From assembly GCF_004362665.1 (NCBI RefSeq), contig NZ_SNXR01000011.1, positions 124,001-188,000 on the forward strand: DNA of 64,000 bases. Reading direction: 5' to 3'. This document shows positions 28,834-36,702 of the stretch, one piece after another. Numbering within the stretch: the stretch's first letter is position 1; each line of letters starts with the position of its first letter. Position numbers and translations under genes: made by a program. Source of the stretch: Flavobacterium dankookense (lineage in GTDB: Bacteria > Bacteroidota > Bacteroidia > Flavobacteriales > Flavobacteriaceae). The notes under the pieces are model-generated. The model did no database searches and was not told the origin of the DNA. It saw only the letters and a program-made list of their open reading frames with translations.

Positions 28834-29739
28834 ATGAAAATTCTAATTACTGGTGCAACAGGATTTATTGGTTCAAAATTAGTGAATCTACTTTTGGAAA
28901 AAAATCATACTGTACATTATTTAACTACATCAAAAAATAAGATTAGAAATAGAATTAATTATAAAGGATTTTACTGGAATCCGGTTTTACAAGAAATTGA
29001 TAGTAATTGTTTCGAAGGAGTTGAAACGATTATTCATCTGGCTGGAGCAACTATAGCCAAACGCTGGACATCTAGTTATAAAAAAGAACTTCTCTCCAGT
29101 AGAATTCAATCATCCGATTTACTTTTCAAAATAATCAAAGAAAATAATTTTACCATAAAAAATATCATTTCAGCTTCTGGTACGGCTATTTATCCTGAAA
29201 GTTTTGATAAAATATACGCAGAGGATACAACTCAAACTGCAAATGATTTTTTGGCAGATGTAGTAAAGCAATGGGAAAAAAGTGTTGACCAATTTGAATC
29301 ACTATCTATTAAAGTTACCAAAATAAGAACGGGTGTTGTTTTTGCTAATAACGGTGGTGCTTTTCTAGAAATGATTAAACCAATTAAACTTGGTCTTGGC
29401 GCATTTATGGGCAACGGAAATCAGATCCAATCATGGATTCATCTCGATGATTTGGTTCGATTATATTATTTTGTTTTAGAAAATGATTTAGAAGGAACTT
29501 TTAATGCTGTAGCACCAAATACAGTTTCTAATATGGACTTGACTAAACTTGTGGCAAAAAAGCTCAAGAAACCATTATTTCTTCCAAACATTCCTCAGTT
29601 TATGATGAAATTAATTTTAGGTGAGATGTCAATTTTACTTTTTAGTAGTAAAAAATTAAGTTCCAAAAAAATACAAGATTTGGGTTTTCAATTTGAATAT
29701 CCCGATTTAGAAAGTAGTCTAGATAACTTATTATCATAA
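28834..29739 (+). CDS. TIGR01777 family epimerase-like oxidoreductase
   Basis: 301 residues of extended SDR. NAD(P)-binding ITGATGFIGSKLV at the start, IIHLAGATIAKRW, SASGTAIYP (YxxxK modified), IRTGVVFANNGGAFLEM and IHLDDLV. The C-terminal FLPNIPQFMMKLILGEMS is characteristic of the TIGR01777/SDR39U1 group (DUF1731). Substrate unknown. A strong terminator follows the stop codon. Confidence 0.9.
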   Translation: MKILITGATGFIGSKLVNLLLEKNHTVHYLTTSKNKIRNRINYKGFYWNPVLQEIDSNCFEGVETIIHLAGATIAKRWTSSYKKELLSSRIQSSDLLFKIIKENNFTIKNIISASGTAIYPESFDKIYAEDTTQTANDFLADVVKQWEKSVDQFESLSIKVTKIRTGVVFANNGGAFLEMIKPIKLGLGAFMGNGNQIQSWIHLDDLVRLYYFVLENDLEGTFNAVAPNTVSNMDLTKLVAKKLKKPLFLPNIPQFMMKLILGEMSILLFSSKKLSSKKIQDLGFQFEYPDLESSLDNLLS

Positions 29740-29770
29740 AAAAAAGTGCTGTTTTGCAGCACTTTTTTTT
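29740..29770 (+). terminator. Terminator
   Basis: AAAGTGCTG-ttttg-CAGCACTTT between A8 and T8, beginning at the stop codon. The rest of the 250-bp gap up to grpE is AT-rich and contains only the grpE promoter. Confidence 0.88.
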
Positions 29771-29929
29771 ATTCAGTTGTTGAATTAATAATTGTAAATA
29801 ACCTTTATTTATACTAACCTTTAAATTTTAATATCAACAAATATAATAAACCGAAAACGATATAGTCTTAAAATTATATTAAATTTTGAATAATTTAAAT
29901 ACGTTTAGGAAAACAAAAAGCTATGACAA

Positions 29930-29962
29930 TTTGACATTTTTAGAGAATTGGCAGTACTTTTG
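29930..29962 (+). promoter_or_regulatory. Promoter of grpE-dnaJ
   Basis: TTTGACA at 29930, 21 bases after its TTTG comes TACTTTTG at 29955-29962; the ATG is 29 bp downstream. It fits the Bacteroidota vegetative pattern. No CIRCE-like repeat was seen. Confidence 0.7.
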
Positions 29963-29991
29963 CATTCAAGAAAGCGGATTAAACCAATAAA

Positions 29992-30561
29992 ATGAAAATT
30001 AAAGATATTTTTAAAAATAAGACACAAATGAATACTGAAAACACTGAAAAAGAACCAATCGAAAACGAAAATGAAAACGTCGTAAATGAAGTAGAAACCG
30101 CAGAAGAATTAAGTGTTGAAGAGCAGTTGCAAGAAGAATTAGCCAAAGAAAAAGATAAATTTTTACGTCTTTTTGCAGAATTTGAAAATTATAAAAAGCG
30201 AACCACAAAAGAACGTATTGATTTATTTAGAACTGCCAATCAAGAAGTGCTGCAAGCCATTCTGCCAGTTTTAGATGATTTTGATAGAGCAATGGTTCAA
30301 ATTGCAAAATCGGAAGATGAAACATTATTGAAAGGTGTTCAACTTATTCATGAAAAATTAAAAAGCACACTAGAATCTAAAGGTTTAGAGCAAGTTGATT
30401 TAAAAGTAGGAGATGTTTTTAATGCTGATTTTGCTGAAGCAATTACTCAAATTCCTGCACCGTCAGACGATTTGAAAGGAAAAATTGTTGATGTAGTTGA
30501 AAAAGGATATAAACTAGGTGACAAGATAATTCGTTTTCCAAAAGTTGTAATTGGAAACTAG
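29992..30561 (+). CDS. grpE: Nucleotide exchange factor GrpE
   Basis: 189 residues. An acidic, disordered N-terminus, a long coiled coil (EEQLQEELAKEKDKFLRLFAEFENYKKR) and the beta-wing with VLDDFDRAMVQ and the C-terminal GYKLGDKIIRFPKVVIGN. It releases ADP from DnaK. The ATG at 29992 was chosen; an in-frame ATG twelve residues later is also possible. dnaJ follows after 65 bp. Confidence 0.95.
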   Translation: MKIKDIFKNKTQMNTENTEKEPIENENENVVNEVETAEELSVEEQLQEELAKEKDKFLRLFAEFENYKKRTTKERIDLFRTANQEVLQAILPVLDDFDRAMVQIAKSEDETLLKGVQLIHEKLKSTLESKGLEQVDLKVGDVFNADFAEAITQIPAPSDDLKGKIVDVVEKGYKLGDKIIRFPKVVIGN

Positions 30562-30626
30562 TATATTTTTCGAGTACTACTTTTGAATAGAAATGTGATT
30601 TATCACGTTTTTTTAAATTAAAAATT

Positions 30627-31742
30627 ATGAGCAAAAAAGATTTTTACGAAATATTAGGTATTTCTAAAGGTGCTACAGCCGAAGAAATAAAAAAAGCATA
30701 CCGAAAAAAAGCGATTGAATTTCATCCTGACAAAAACCCAGGAAATCCAACGGCTGAGGAGAATTTTAAATTAGCTGCCGAAGCTTATGAAGTACTAAGC
30801 GATCCAAATAAAAAGGCAAAATACGATCAATACGGTCATCAAGCTTTTGATGGTGCTGGAGGATTTGGCGGTGGTCATGGACACATGAACATGGACGATA
30901 TTTTCAGTCAGTTTGGAGATATTTTCGGAAGTGCTTTTGGTGGCGGTTTTGGAGGAAATTCAGGTGGACAAAGACGTGTTAAAGGAAGCAATCTTCGTAT
31001 TAAAGTGAAATTGACTTTAGAAGAAATTGCCAATGGTGTTGAGAAAAAAGTAAAAGTAAAGAGAAAAATTCAAGCGCCAGGTGTTCGATATAAAACTTGT
31101 TCTACTTGTAATGGTCAAGGACAAGTCTTACGAGTAACCAATACTATTTTAGGTAGAATGCAATCTGCTACAACATGTAATGTTTGTGGTGGTTCTGGAC
31201 AAACAATTGATAGCAAACCAAACAATGCTGATGCTTATGGAATGATACTAGAAGACGAAACCGTTTCTATCAAAATCCCTGCAGGTGTTGTAGATGGAAT
31301 GCAACTAAAGGTTTCTAGCAAAGGAAATGATGCACCAGGAAATGGAATTCCAGGTGATTTAATCGTTGCCATCGAAGAGCAAGAACATGAGTTTTTGAAA
31401 AGAGAAGGTGAAAATTTGCATTATGATTTATACATCAGTTTTGCTGAAGCTGTGCTTGGAGTTTCGAAAGATATTGATGCTATCAACGGCAAAGTAAGAA
31501 TTAAATTAGAAGAAGGAATTCAATCTGGAAAGATTTTACGTCTAAAAGGAAAAGGAATTCCTAGTTTAAATAGTTATGGAAATGGCGATTTATTAGTTCA
31601 TGTAAACGTCTGGACACCAAAGTCTTTGAGTAAAGAACAACGCCAATTCTTTGAAAAATCGCTAACTGACGATAATTTTATTCCGCATCCTGAAAAGAGT
31701 GATAAATCTTTTTTTGAAAAAGTAAAAGATATGTTTTCGTAA
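30627..31742 (+). CDS. dnaJ: Co-chaperone DnaJ
   Basis: 371 residues. J-domain with HPD (EFHPDKNPGN), a Gly/Phe-rich linker (FGGGHGHMNMD...), a zinc region and the C-terminal substrate domain. The zinc region contains only two CxxCxGxG repeats (CSTCNGQGQ and CNVCGGSGQ) where the canonical protein has four, so it can build one zinc site instead of two; this reduced form is usual in Flavobacteriaceae. It stimulates DnaK ATPase. The C-terminal FEKVKDMFS is family-typical. Confidence 0.96.
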   Translation: MSKKDFYEILGISKGATAEEIKKAYRKKAIEFHPDKNPGNPTAEENFKLAAEAYEVLSDPNKKAKYDQYGHQAFDGAGGFGGGHGHMNMDDIFSQFGDIFGSAFGGGFGGNSGGQRRVKGSNLRIKVKLTLEEIANGVEKKVKVKRKIQAPGVRYKTCSTCNGQGQVLRVTNTILGRMQSATTCNVCGGSGQTIDSKPNNADAYGMILEDETVSIKIPAGVVDGMQLKVSSKGNDAPGNGIPGDLIVAIEEQEHEFLKREGENLHYDLYISFAEAVLGVSKDIDAINGKVRIKLEEGIQSGKILRLKGKGIPSLNSYGNGDLLVHVNVWTPKSLSKEQRQFFEKSLTDDNFIPHPEKSDKSFFEKVKDMFS

Positions 31743-31809
31743 TTAAAAAATTAATTATACATTTGAATATTACTTGGAAACAAGTAATTTCTTTTTCATA
31801 GCAATTTTT

Positions 31810-31847
31810 CCCATCCTGTAATTCATTTTATTGGGTGGGTTTTTTTT
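31810..31847 (+). terminator. Terminator after dnaJ
   Basis: CCCATCC / GGGTGGG stem with one G-T pair followed by a run of eight T. Confidence 0.75.
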
Positions 31848-31908
31848 GTAACAAAAATTCGCAGTTACTTACTTATTCTTTACTTTTACAAAAAACCAAA
31901 ATAGAAGT

Positions 31909-32829
31909 ATGAATACTATACTTGAAGTAAAAAATGTAGTCAAACAATATGGTGATTACACTGCACTAAACGAAGTCTCTTTAACGGTTCCAAAAGGAAG
32001 TATCTATGGACTCCTTGGTCCAAATGGAGCTGGAAAAACTTCTTTAATTCGTATAATCAATCAAATTACAATGCCTGATAGCGGCGAAATTATTCTCGAT
32101 GGAGAAAAATTAAATCCTTCACATGTTGGCACAATTGGCTATATGCCCGAAGAACGCGGCTTGTACAAAACAATGAAAGTAGGCGAGCAATGCTTGTATT
32201 TGGCACAATTAAAAGGACTTTCAAAAGCTGAAGCAAAACACGAACTTGATTATTGGTTTGAACGATTGGAAATAAAAGGTTGGTGGGATAAAAAAATTCA
32301 AGAATTATCTAAAGGAATGGCACAAAAAGTACAGTTTGTTGTCACTGTTTTACACAAACCTAAACTATTAATACTCGATGAACCATTTTCTGGTTTTGAT
32401 CCCGTAAATGCCAATTTGATTAAAGATGAAATCATCGAGTTAAATAAACAAGGAACATCGGTCATTTTTTCAACCCACCGAATGGAAAGTGTAGAAGAAA
32501 TGTGCGATCATATTGCATTGATTCACAAGTCCAATAAGTTAATTGAAGGAAAATTGACTGATGTCAAGAAACAATTCAGAACAAACAATTATGAAGTTGG
32601 TGTTTTAACCAATAATGTTGAAGGACTAATGTATGATTTAACACAAAAGTTTACGATTGCGCAAACTGATTTCAAATCTTTGAACGACGAATTAAAACTA
32701 GAAGTTAACTTGGGAAATGCCACTCCAAATGAGCTATTAACTATTTTAGTTCAGCGCGGACAAGTAACCCATTTTATGGAAAAAATCCCGAGTGTGAATG
32801 ATATTTTTATTAAAACAGTAACTGATTAG
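31909..32829 (+). CDS. ABC transporter ATP-binding protein (NatA-like)
   Basis: 306 residues. Walker A GPNGAGKTS (about 39-46), signature ELSKGMAQKVQ, Walker B LLILDEPFSGFDPVN and the H-loop STHR. The C-terminal extension after residue 220 is typical of NatA/DUF4162-type ATPases. It works with the permease encoded next; Na+ or drug export is suggested by family only. Confidence 0.92.
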   Translation: MNTILEVKNVVKQYGDYTALNEVSLTVPKGSIYGLLGPNGAGKTSLIRIINQITMPDSGEIILDGEKLNPSHVGTIGYMPEERGLYKTMKVGEQCLYLAQLKGLSKAEAKHELDYWFERLEIKGWWDKKIQELSKGMAQKVQFVVTVLHKPKLLILDEPFSGFDPVNANLIKDEIIELNKQGTSVIFSTHRMESVEEMCDHIALIHKSNKLIEGKLTDVKKQFRTNNYEVGVLTNNVEGLMYDLTQKFTIAQTDFKSLNDELKLEVNLGNATPNELLTILVQRGQVTHFMEKIPSVNDIFIKTVTD

Positions 32830-32927
32830 ATAGCTAGAAAGTTAGATTGTTAGAATTTTAGAAAAAAAAATTTAGCAATCATTAAAATCCAAGAAGTCTA
32901 ATAATCCAAAAATCTAAGAAGTCTAAA
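32827..32927 (+). repeat. 8-bp-period inverted repeat filling the natA-natB spacer
   Basis: Starting at the natA stop codon, five octamers TAGATAGC, TAGAAAGT, TAGATTGT, TAGAATTT and TAGAAAAA run in exact 8-bp register (32827-32866). The second half of the spacer carries the complementary CTA-type units (for example TCTAAGAAGTCTAA), so the whole can fold into a long imperfect hairpin. It ends at the natB start. Confidence 0.65.
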
Positions 32928-32929
32928 AA

Positions 32930-34234
32930 ATGAGTAAATTAAGTCTTATAATCAAAAGAGAATTTGTAGCAAAAGTGCGCAACAAATCATTCATCGTCAT
33001 GACTTTTTTAAGTCCGTTATTATTTGTTGGAATTGCTGTTTTTGTGGGTTATCTAAGTACTATGAAAGCCGATTTGAAAACCATAGTTGTTCATGACCAA
33101 TCGGGTAAATTTTTCAATGAATTTAAAAGCGATGAAGAATATAAATATGTAGATTTTTCAGAAGTAAATCTTCAAGTTTTAAAAGATAGTATTGTTTCTG
33201 AAGCTTATGAAGGTCTTCTGGTTATTCCTAAAAATGAAAATAGTGCTACATTCCAAAAAGGAATTCAATACATCTCCAACGATAGTCCAAGTGTCATGTT
33301 TATTAGTGATATAGAGGAAACCATCAATCATAAATTGACACAAGAAAATTTTCAAAAAGCAGGTTTAGATACGTTAGCAATCAAAAAGGCTAAGTCGGAT
33401 ATTGAAATCAAATTATCAAAAGCCTCTGGAGAAGCTTCACTAAAAGGATTGAACGAAATCAAAATTGGAATTGGTGGTGCTTTTGGCTATTTAATCATGA
33501 TGTTTATTGTTATTTATGGCAATATGGTTATGCGAAGTGTGATTGAAGAAAAAGTTTCCCGAATTATAGAAGTTATCATTTCTTCTGTAAAACCATTTCA
33601 ACTCATGATGGGAAAAATTATTGGAACATCATTGGCTGGAATTTTACAATTTATGATTTGGGCAATATTAGGACTAACAGCCATGTTTATTCTTTCTACG
33701 GTTTTTGGAATTCAAATGGGAGCAACATCAGGAATGGAAGACCAAGCCATGAAAGCTGCACAAAGTGAAATGGGCGGAACAATTCAAATGTATATTCAAG
33801 AATTGTGGAATTTACCAATCGCAACGATACTTATTTCATTTATTTTCTATTTCATCGGAGGATATTTTCTATACAGTTCGTTTTATGCGTCTATTGGTGC
33901 GGCAGTTGATAACGAAACAGATTCGCAACAGTTTCTTTTGCCAATTATTATGCCATTGATTTTAGGAGTTTATATAGGTTTCTTTACCGTAATGAATGAT
34001 CCACACGGAACTGTGGCAACAGTTTTCTCTATGATTCCGTTGACTTCTCCAATCGTTATGATGATGCGAATTCCGTTTGGCGTTCCACTTTGGCAAATCT
34101 TAGTTTCATTGGTATTACTTTTTGCAACCTTCTTTTTAGTGGTTTGGTTTGCAGCAAAAATTTACCGCGTTGGAATATTAATGTATGGAAAAAAACCAAC
34201 ATGGAAAGAATTGTATAAATGGTCTAAATATTAA
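32930..34234 (+). CDS. ABC transporter permease (NatB-like)
   Basis: 434 residues. One N-terminal helix (VMTFLSPLLFVGIAVFVGYL), a large extracytoplasmic domain (about 45-180), then five or six helices. KVSRIIEVIISSVKPFQLMMGKIIG is the conserved NatB/ABC2 segment. It forms the channel with the upstream ATPase. The NTF2-like gene starts four bases after its stop. Confidence 0.9.
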   Translation: MSKLSLIIKREFVAKVRNKSFIVMTFLSPLLFVGIAVFVGYLSTMKADLKTIVVHDQSGKFFNEFKSDEEYKYVDFSEVNLQVLKDSIVSEAYEGLLVIPKNENSATFQKGIQYISNDSPSVMFISDIEETINHKLTQENFQKAGLDTLAIKKAKSDIEIKLSKASGEASLKGLNEIKIGIGGAFGYLIMMFIVIYGNMVMRSVIEEKVSRIIEVIISSVKPFQLMMGKIIGTSLAGILQFMIWAILGLTAMFILSTVFGIQMGATSGMEDQAMKAAQSEMGGTIQMYIQELWNLPIATILISFIFYFIGGYFLYSSFYASIGAAVDNETDSQQFLLPIIMPLILGVYIGFFTVMNDPHGTVATVFSMIPLTSPIVMMMRIPFGVPLWQILVSLVLLFATFFLVVWFAAKIYRVGILMYGKKPTWKELYKWSKY

Positions 34235-34237
34235 GAA

Positions 34238-34669
34238 ATGAAAAGAGTTTCATTAGTAATAAGTCTATTTTTTGTTTTTCTTGCTAATGCGCAAAAAGAA
34301 GAAGTCCAAAAAACAATTGAAACTTTCTTTGAAGGATTTCATGCTAAAGATACAGTGAAAATGAAATCGGTTTGTAGTGAAAAGTTGATTTTACAATCGA
34401 TTTCAGAAAGTATAAAAGGTAACAAACTAACTGATGAAAAAGCAAAGGAATTTTATTTTTCAATTGCCTCAATTCCGAGTGACTTTAAATTTAATGAAAA
34501 GATTTTGAGTTATTCCATTCAAGTCGATGGAACAATGGCGCATGCTTGGACACCTTATGAATTTTATATCAACGATAAAATAAGTCATTCTGGCGTTAAC
34601 GCTTTTACACTTTTTAAAGAGCAAAATGGATGGAAGATAATTCATGTAATTGATACCAGAAGAAAGTAA
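34238..34669 (+). CDS. NTF2-like (putative lumazine-binding type) exported protein
   Basis: 143 residues with signal peptide MKRVSLVISLFFVFLANAQ. The mature part is a single NTF2/SnoaL-like cone: QKTIETFFEGFHAKD, SYSIQVDGTMAHAWTPYEFY and the closing strand NGWKIIHVIDTRRK. Such domains bind small ligands or act as enzymes; nothing more can be said. Four bases after natB, so probably co-transcribed. Confidence 0.8.
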   Translation: MKRVSLVISLFFVFLANAQKEEVQKTIETFFEGFHAKDTVKMKSVCSEKLILQSISESIKGNKLTDEKAKEFYFSIASIPSDFKFNEKILSYSIQVDGTMAHAWTPYEFYINDKISHSGVNAFTLFKEQNGWKIIHVIDTRRK

Positions 34670-34702
34670 AAATGTAATTTTGCAGAAATTAATTGTTTTC
34701 AT

Positions 34703-36043
34703 TTGAAAAATATCCTAATCATAGACGACGAAGAAAAACTTCGCGGACTTTTGGCTCGAATAGTAAAATCTGAAGGATTTGATGTCATTGAAGCACCCGA
34801 TTTAAAATCAGGTTTCAAAAAGTTGGAGCAAAATGATATTGACGTCGTTTTATGTGATGTCAAACTTCCCGATGGAAATGGTGTTGATTTTGTACAAAAA
34901 ATTAAAACAAGTTTTCCTCTAGTAGAAGTTATTTTGATGACTGCTTATGGCAATATTCCCGATGGCGTTCAAGCTATGAAAAATGGCGCTTTTGATTATA
35001 TTGTAAAAGGCGATGATAACGATAAAATCATTCCATTACTTTACAAAGCCTTTGATAAAGTACAATTACAAAAAAAAGTCAAACAACTCGAAAAACGTAT
35101 TTCGGATAAATATTCATTTGATACCATAATAGGAAAATCAAAAGCAATTGAACAAGTAATTGATTTGGCTAAAAAAGTAGCTAAAACCGATTCTACCGTA
35201 TTACTTACCGGTGAAACTGGAACCGGAAAAGAAGTTTTTGCGCAAGCCATTCACGAAAACAGTCATCGAGTTGGCAAATCTTTTGTAGCATTAAATTGCA
35301 GCACATTCAGCAAAGAGATTCTAGAAAGCGAATTATTTGGGCACAAACAAGGTGCTTTTACAGGAGCAATCAAAGACAAGAAAGGATTTATTGAAGAAGC
35401 AAACGGAGGAACATTGTTTTTGGATGAAATTGGAGAAATGCCTATAGAATTACAAGCTAAATTACTTCGAGTTCTAGAAACTAATGAGTTTATTCCCGTT
35501 GGAGATACCACTCCAAAAAAATCAAATTTCAGATTAATTGCGGCAACAAATCGTGATTTAAAAGTAGAAAGCGACGAACACCGTTTTCGTTCCGATTTAT
35601 ATTTTCGATTGAATATTTTTGAAATCAATATTCCGCCATTGCGAGAAAGAGTTAAGGATATTGCACCTTTAGTAGATTTTTTTGTAGATAAATTTTCTAC
35701 TTCAATAAATAAAAAAACATTGCAAATTCAAGATAATTTTCTTCACAAATTAGAAGCCTATCATTGGCCAGGAAACGTCAGAGAATTAAAAAATGTGATT
35801 GAAAGAGCCGTTATTTTAGCTAACAATGATGTGCTAACCCTTGATGTGTTGCCTTATGAAATAAAACATCAAAGCGATAATCAAAATAAATCAATGTCAG
35901 CATTTTCAATGAATAGTGTTGAAAAACTGCATATTCAAAAAGTACTAAATTATACTAAAGGTAATAAAGCAGAAACCGCAAGATTACTAGAAATAGGTAT
36001 TGCCACTTTATACAGAAAATTAGACGAATACAATATTCAATAG
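34703..36043 (+). CDS. Sigma-54-dependent response regulator (NtrC family)
   Basis: 446 residues from a TTG start. Receiver domain (1-120) with the phosphorylated Asp in VLCDVKLPDG (about 52). AAA+ domain with Walker A GETGTGKE (about 171-178), the sigma-54 contact loop GAFTGA and Walker B GGTLFLDEIGEM. C-terminal Fis-type HTH (NKAETARLLEIGIATLYRKL). It lies directly before the kdp genes, where other bacteria have KdpE, and sigma-54-like promoter sequences follow it. It probably activates kdp after phosphorylation by the kinase at 44295-46013. Confidence 0.93.
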   Translation: MKNILIIDDEEKLRGLLARIVKSEGFDVIEAPDLKSGFKKLEQNDIDVVLCDVKLPDGNGVDFVQKIKTSFPLVEVILMTAYGNIPDGVQAMKNGAFDYIVKGDDNDKIIPLLYKAFDKVQLQKKVKQLEKRISDKYSFDTIIGKSKAIEQVIDLAKKVAKTDSTVLLTGETGTGKEVFAQAIHENSHRVGKSFVALNCSTFSKEILESELFGHKQGAFTGAIKDKKGFIEEANGGTLFLDEIGEMPIELQAKLLRVLETNEFIPVGDTTPKKSNFRLIAATNRDLKVESDEHRFRSDLYFRLNIFEINIPPLRERVKDIAPLVDFFVDKFSTSINKKTLQIQDNFLHKLEAYHWPGNVRELKNVIERAVILANNDVLTLDVLPYEIKHQSDNQNKSMSAFSMNSVEKLHIQKVLNYTKGNKAETARLLEIGIATLYRKLDEYNIQ

Positions 36044-36063
36044 ACAACCTTATCATTTTAATA

Positions 36064-36091
36064 AAAGCCTATCATTTTGATAGGTTTTTTT
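36064..36091 (+). terminator. Terminator
   Basis: AAGCCTATCA-ttt-TGATAGGTTTTTTT, a short perfect stem with T-run, 20 bp after the sigma-54 regulator gene. Confidence 0.85.
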
Positions 36092-36102
36092 ATGCTCAAT
36101 TT

Positions 36103-36175
36103 TTGGCACGATAATCACAGAATCAACAATAACAATACCTTACGGAATTTTATTTTTATTGGAACACCTTTTGGC
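36103..36175 (+). promoter_or_regulatory. Candidate sigma-54 promoter region of the kdp operon
   Basis: TTGGCACG at 36103-36110 is a full -24 element, though its -12 part at 36115-36119 (TCACA) is poor. TTGGAACACCTTTTGGCA at 36159-36176 has TTGG-AC and TTGG at the -24/-12 distance with mismatches at the C positions. Both stand between a terminator and the first gene of the kdp operon, and an NtrC-type activator is encoded just upstream. Assignment is by pattern only. Confidence 0.45.
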
Positions 36176-36207
36176 ATAAGCGATGAAGAACAAACAAATT
36201 CATCGTT

Positions 36208-36489
36208 ATGAAAAACAAAATAAATACCATTTACAAACAAGCGGAACGCTTCGCAGAAATCACCAACAAAGCCATTATTTCTGGAAACATTTCTAGAGCA
36301 AAAAAACTATTGGCTGTTGCAGAAAATCTTTTGGAAACAGGCAGCAATGAAACTAAAAATGTAATCTCAAATGTTTATGTCTATTCCGTTTCTTCATTTA
36401 TGGAATTGAGACATTGCAGTATTTCCAATCTTTTTCCTAAAGCATTGCGAGCAGAATACATCAAGCAAATCAATGCAACTTCTGTATAA
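36208..36489 (+). CDS. Small conserved-type protein at the head of the kdp operon (DUF7674-like)
   Basis: 93 residues, soluble and helical. INTIYKQAERFAEITNK and RAKKLLAVAENLLETGSNETKNVISNVYVYSVSSFMELRHCSISNLFPKALRAEYIKQINAT read like the small proteins that accompany kdp operons in Bacteroidota (my recollection is DUF7674). Role unknown; the position suggests a link to potassium control. Confidence 0.7.
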   Translation: MKNKINTIYKQAERFAEITNKAIISGNISRAKKLLAVAENLLETGSNETKNVISNVYVYSVSSFMELRHCSISNLFPKALRAEYIKQINATSV

Positions 36490-36512
36490 TCCTAAACTAA
36501 TAAATTAACTAT

Positions 36513-36599
36513 ATGATAAGCACTATTCTTTTACTCGCATTAGGAATTTTTCTTTTTGCCATTTGTTTTAAATCGGTCGAATTTTTTGAAAAAATCTAA
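36513..36599 (+). CDS. 28-residue single-helix membrane peptide
   Basis: ATG at 36513 to TAA at 36599. It encodes MISTILLLALGIFLFAICFK followed by SVEFFEKI, that is one transmembrane helix plus a short charged tail. It lies 23 bp after the previous gene and three bases before kdpF. Its size and position suggest a second small Kdp accessory peptide. Too short to identify by family. Confidence 0.55.
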   Translation: MISTILLLALGIFLFAICFKSVEFFEKI

Positions 36600-36602
36600 A
36601 TT

Positions 36603-36680
36603 ATGATAGCACTTTTTATTGTCGCTTTAGCTGTATTTGGCTATTTGGTTTATGTCTTAATTAAACCCGAAAAATTTTAA
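36603..36680 (+). CDS. kdpF: Potassium-transporting ATPase subunit F
   Basis: 25 residues: one helix ending in YLVYVLIKPEKF, the KdpF pattern (Y-L-x-x-x-L-x-x-P-E-x-F). KdpF stabilises the KdpABC complex in the inner membrane. It is 22 bp before kdpA. Confidence 0.85.
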   Translation: MIALFIVALAVFGYLVYVLIKPEKF

Positions 36681-36702
36681 ACATTCTTTTAATAAATATA
36701 TT

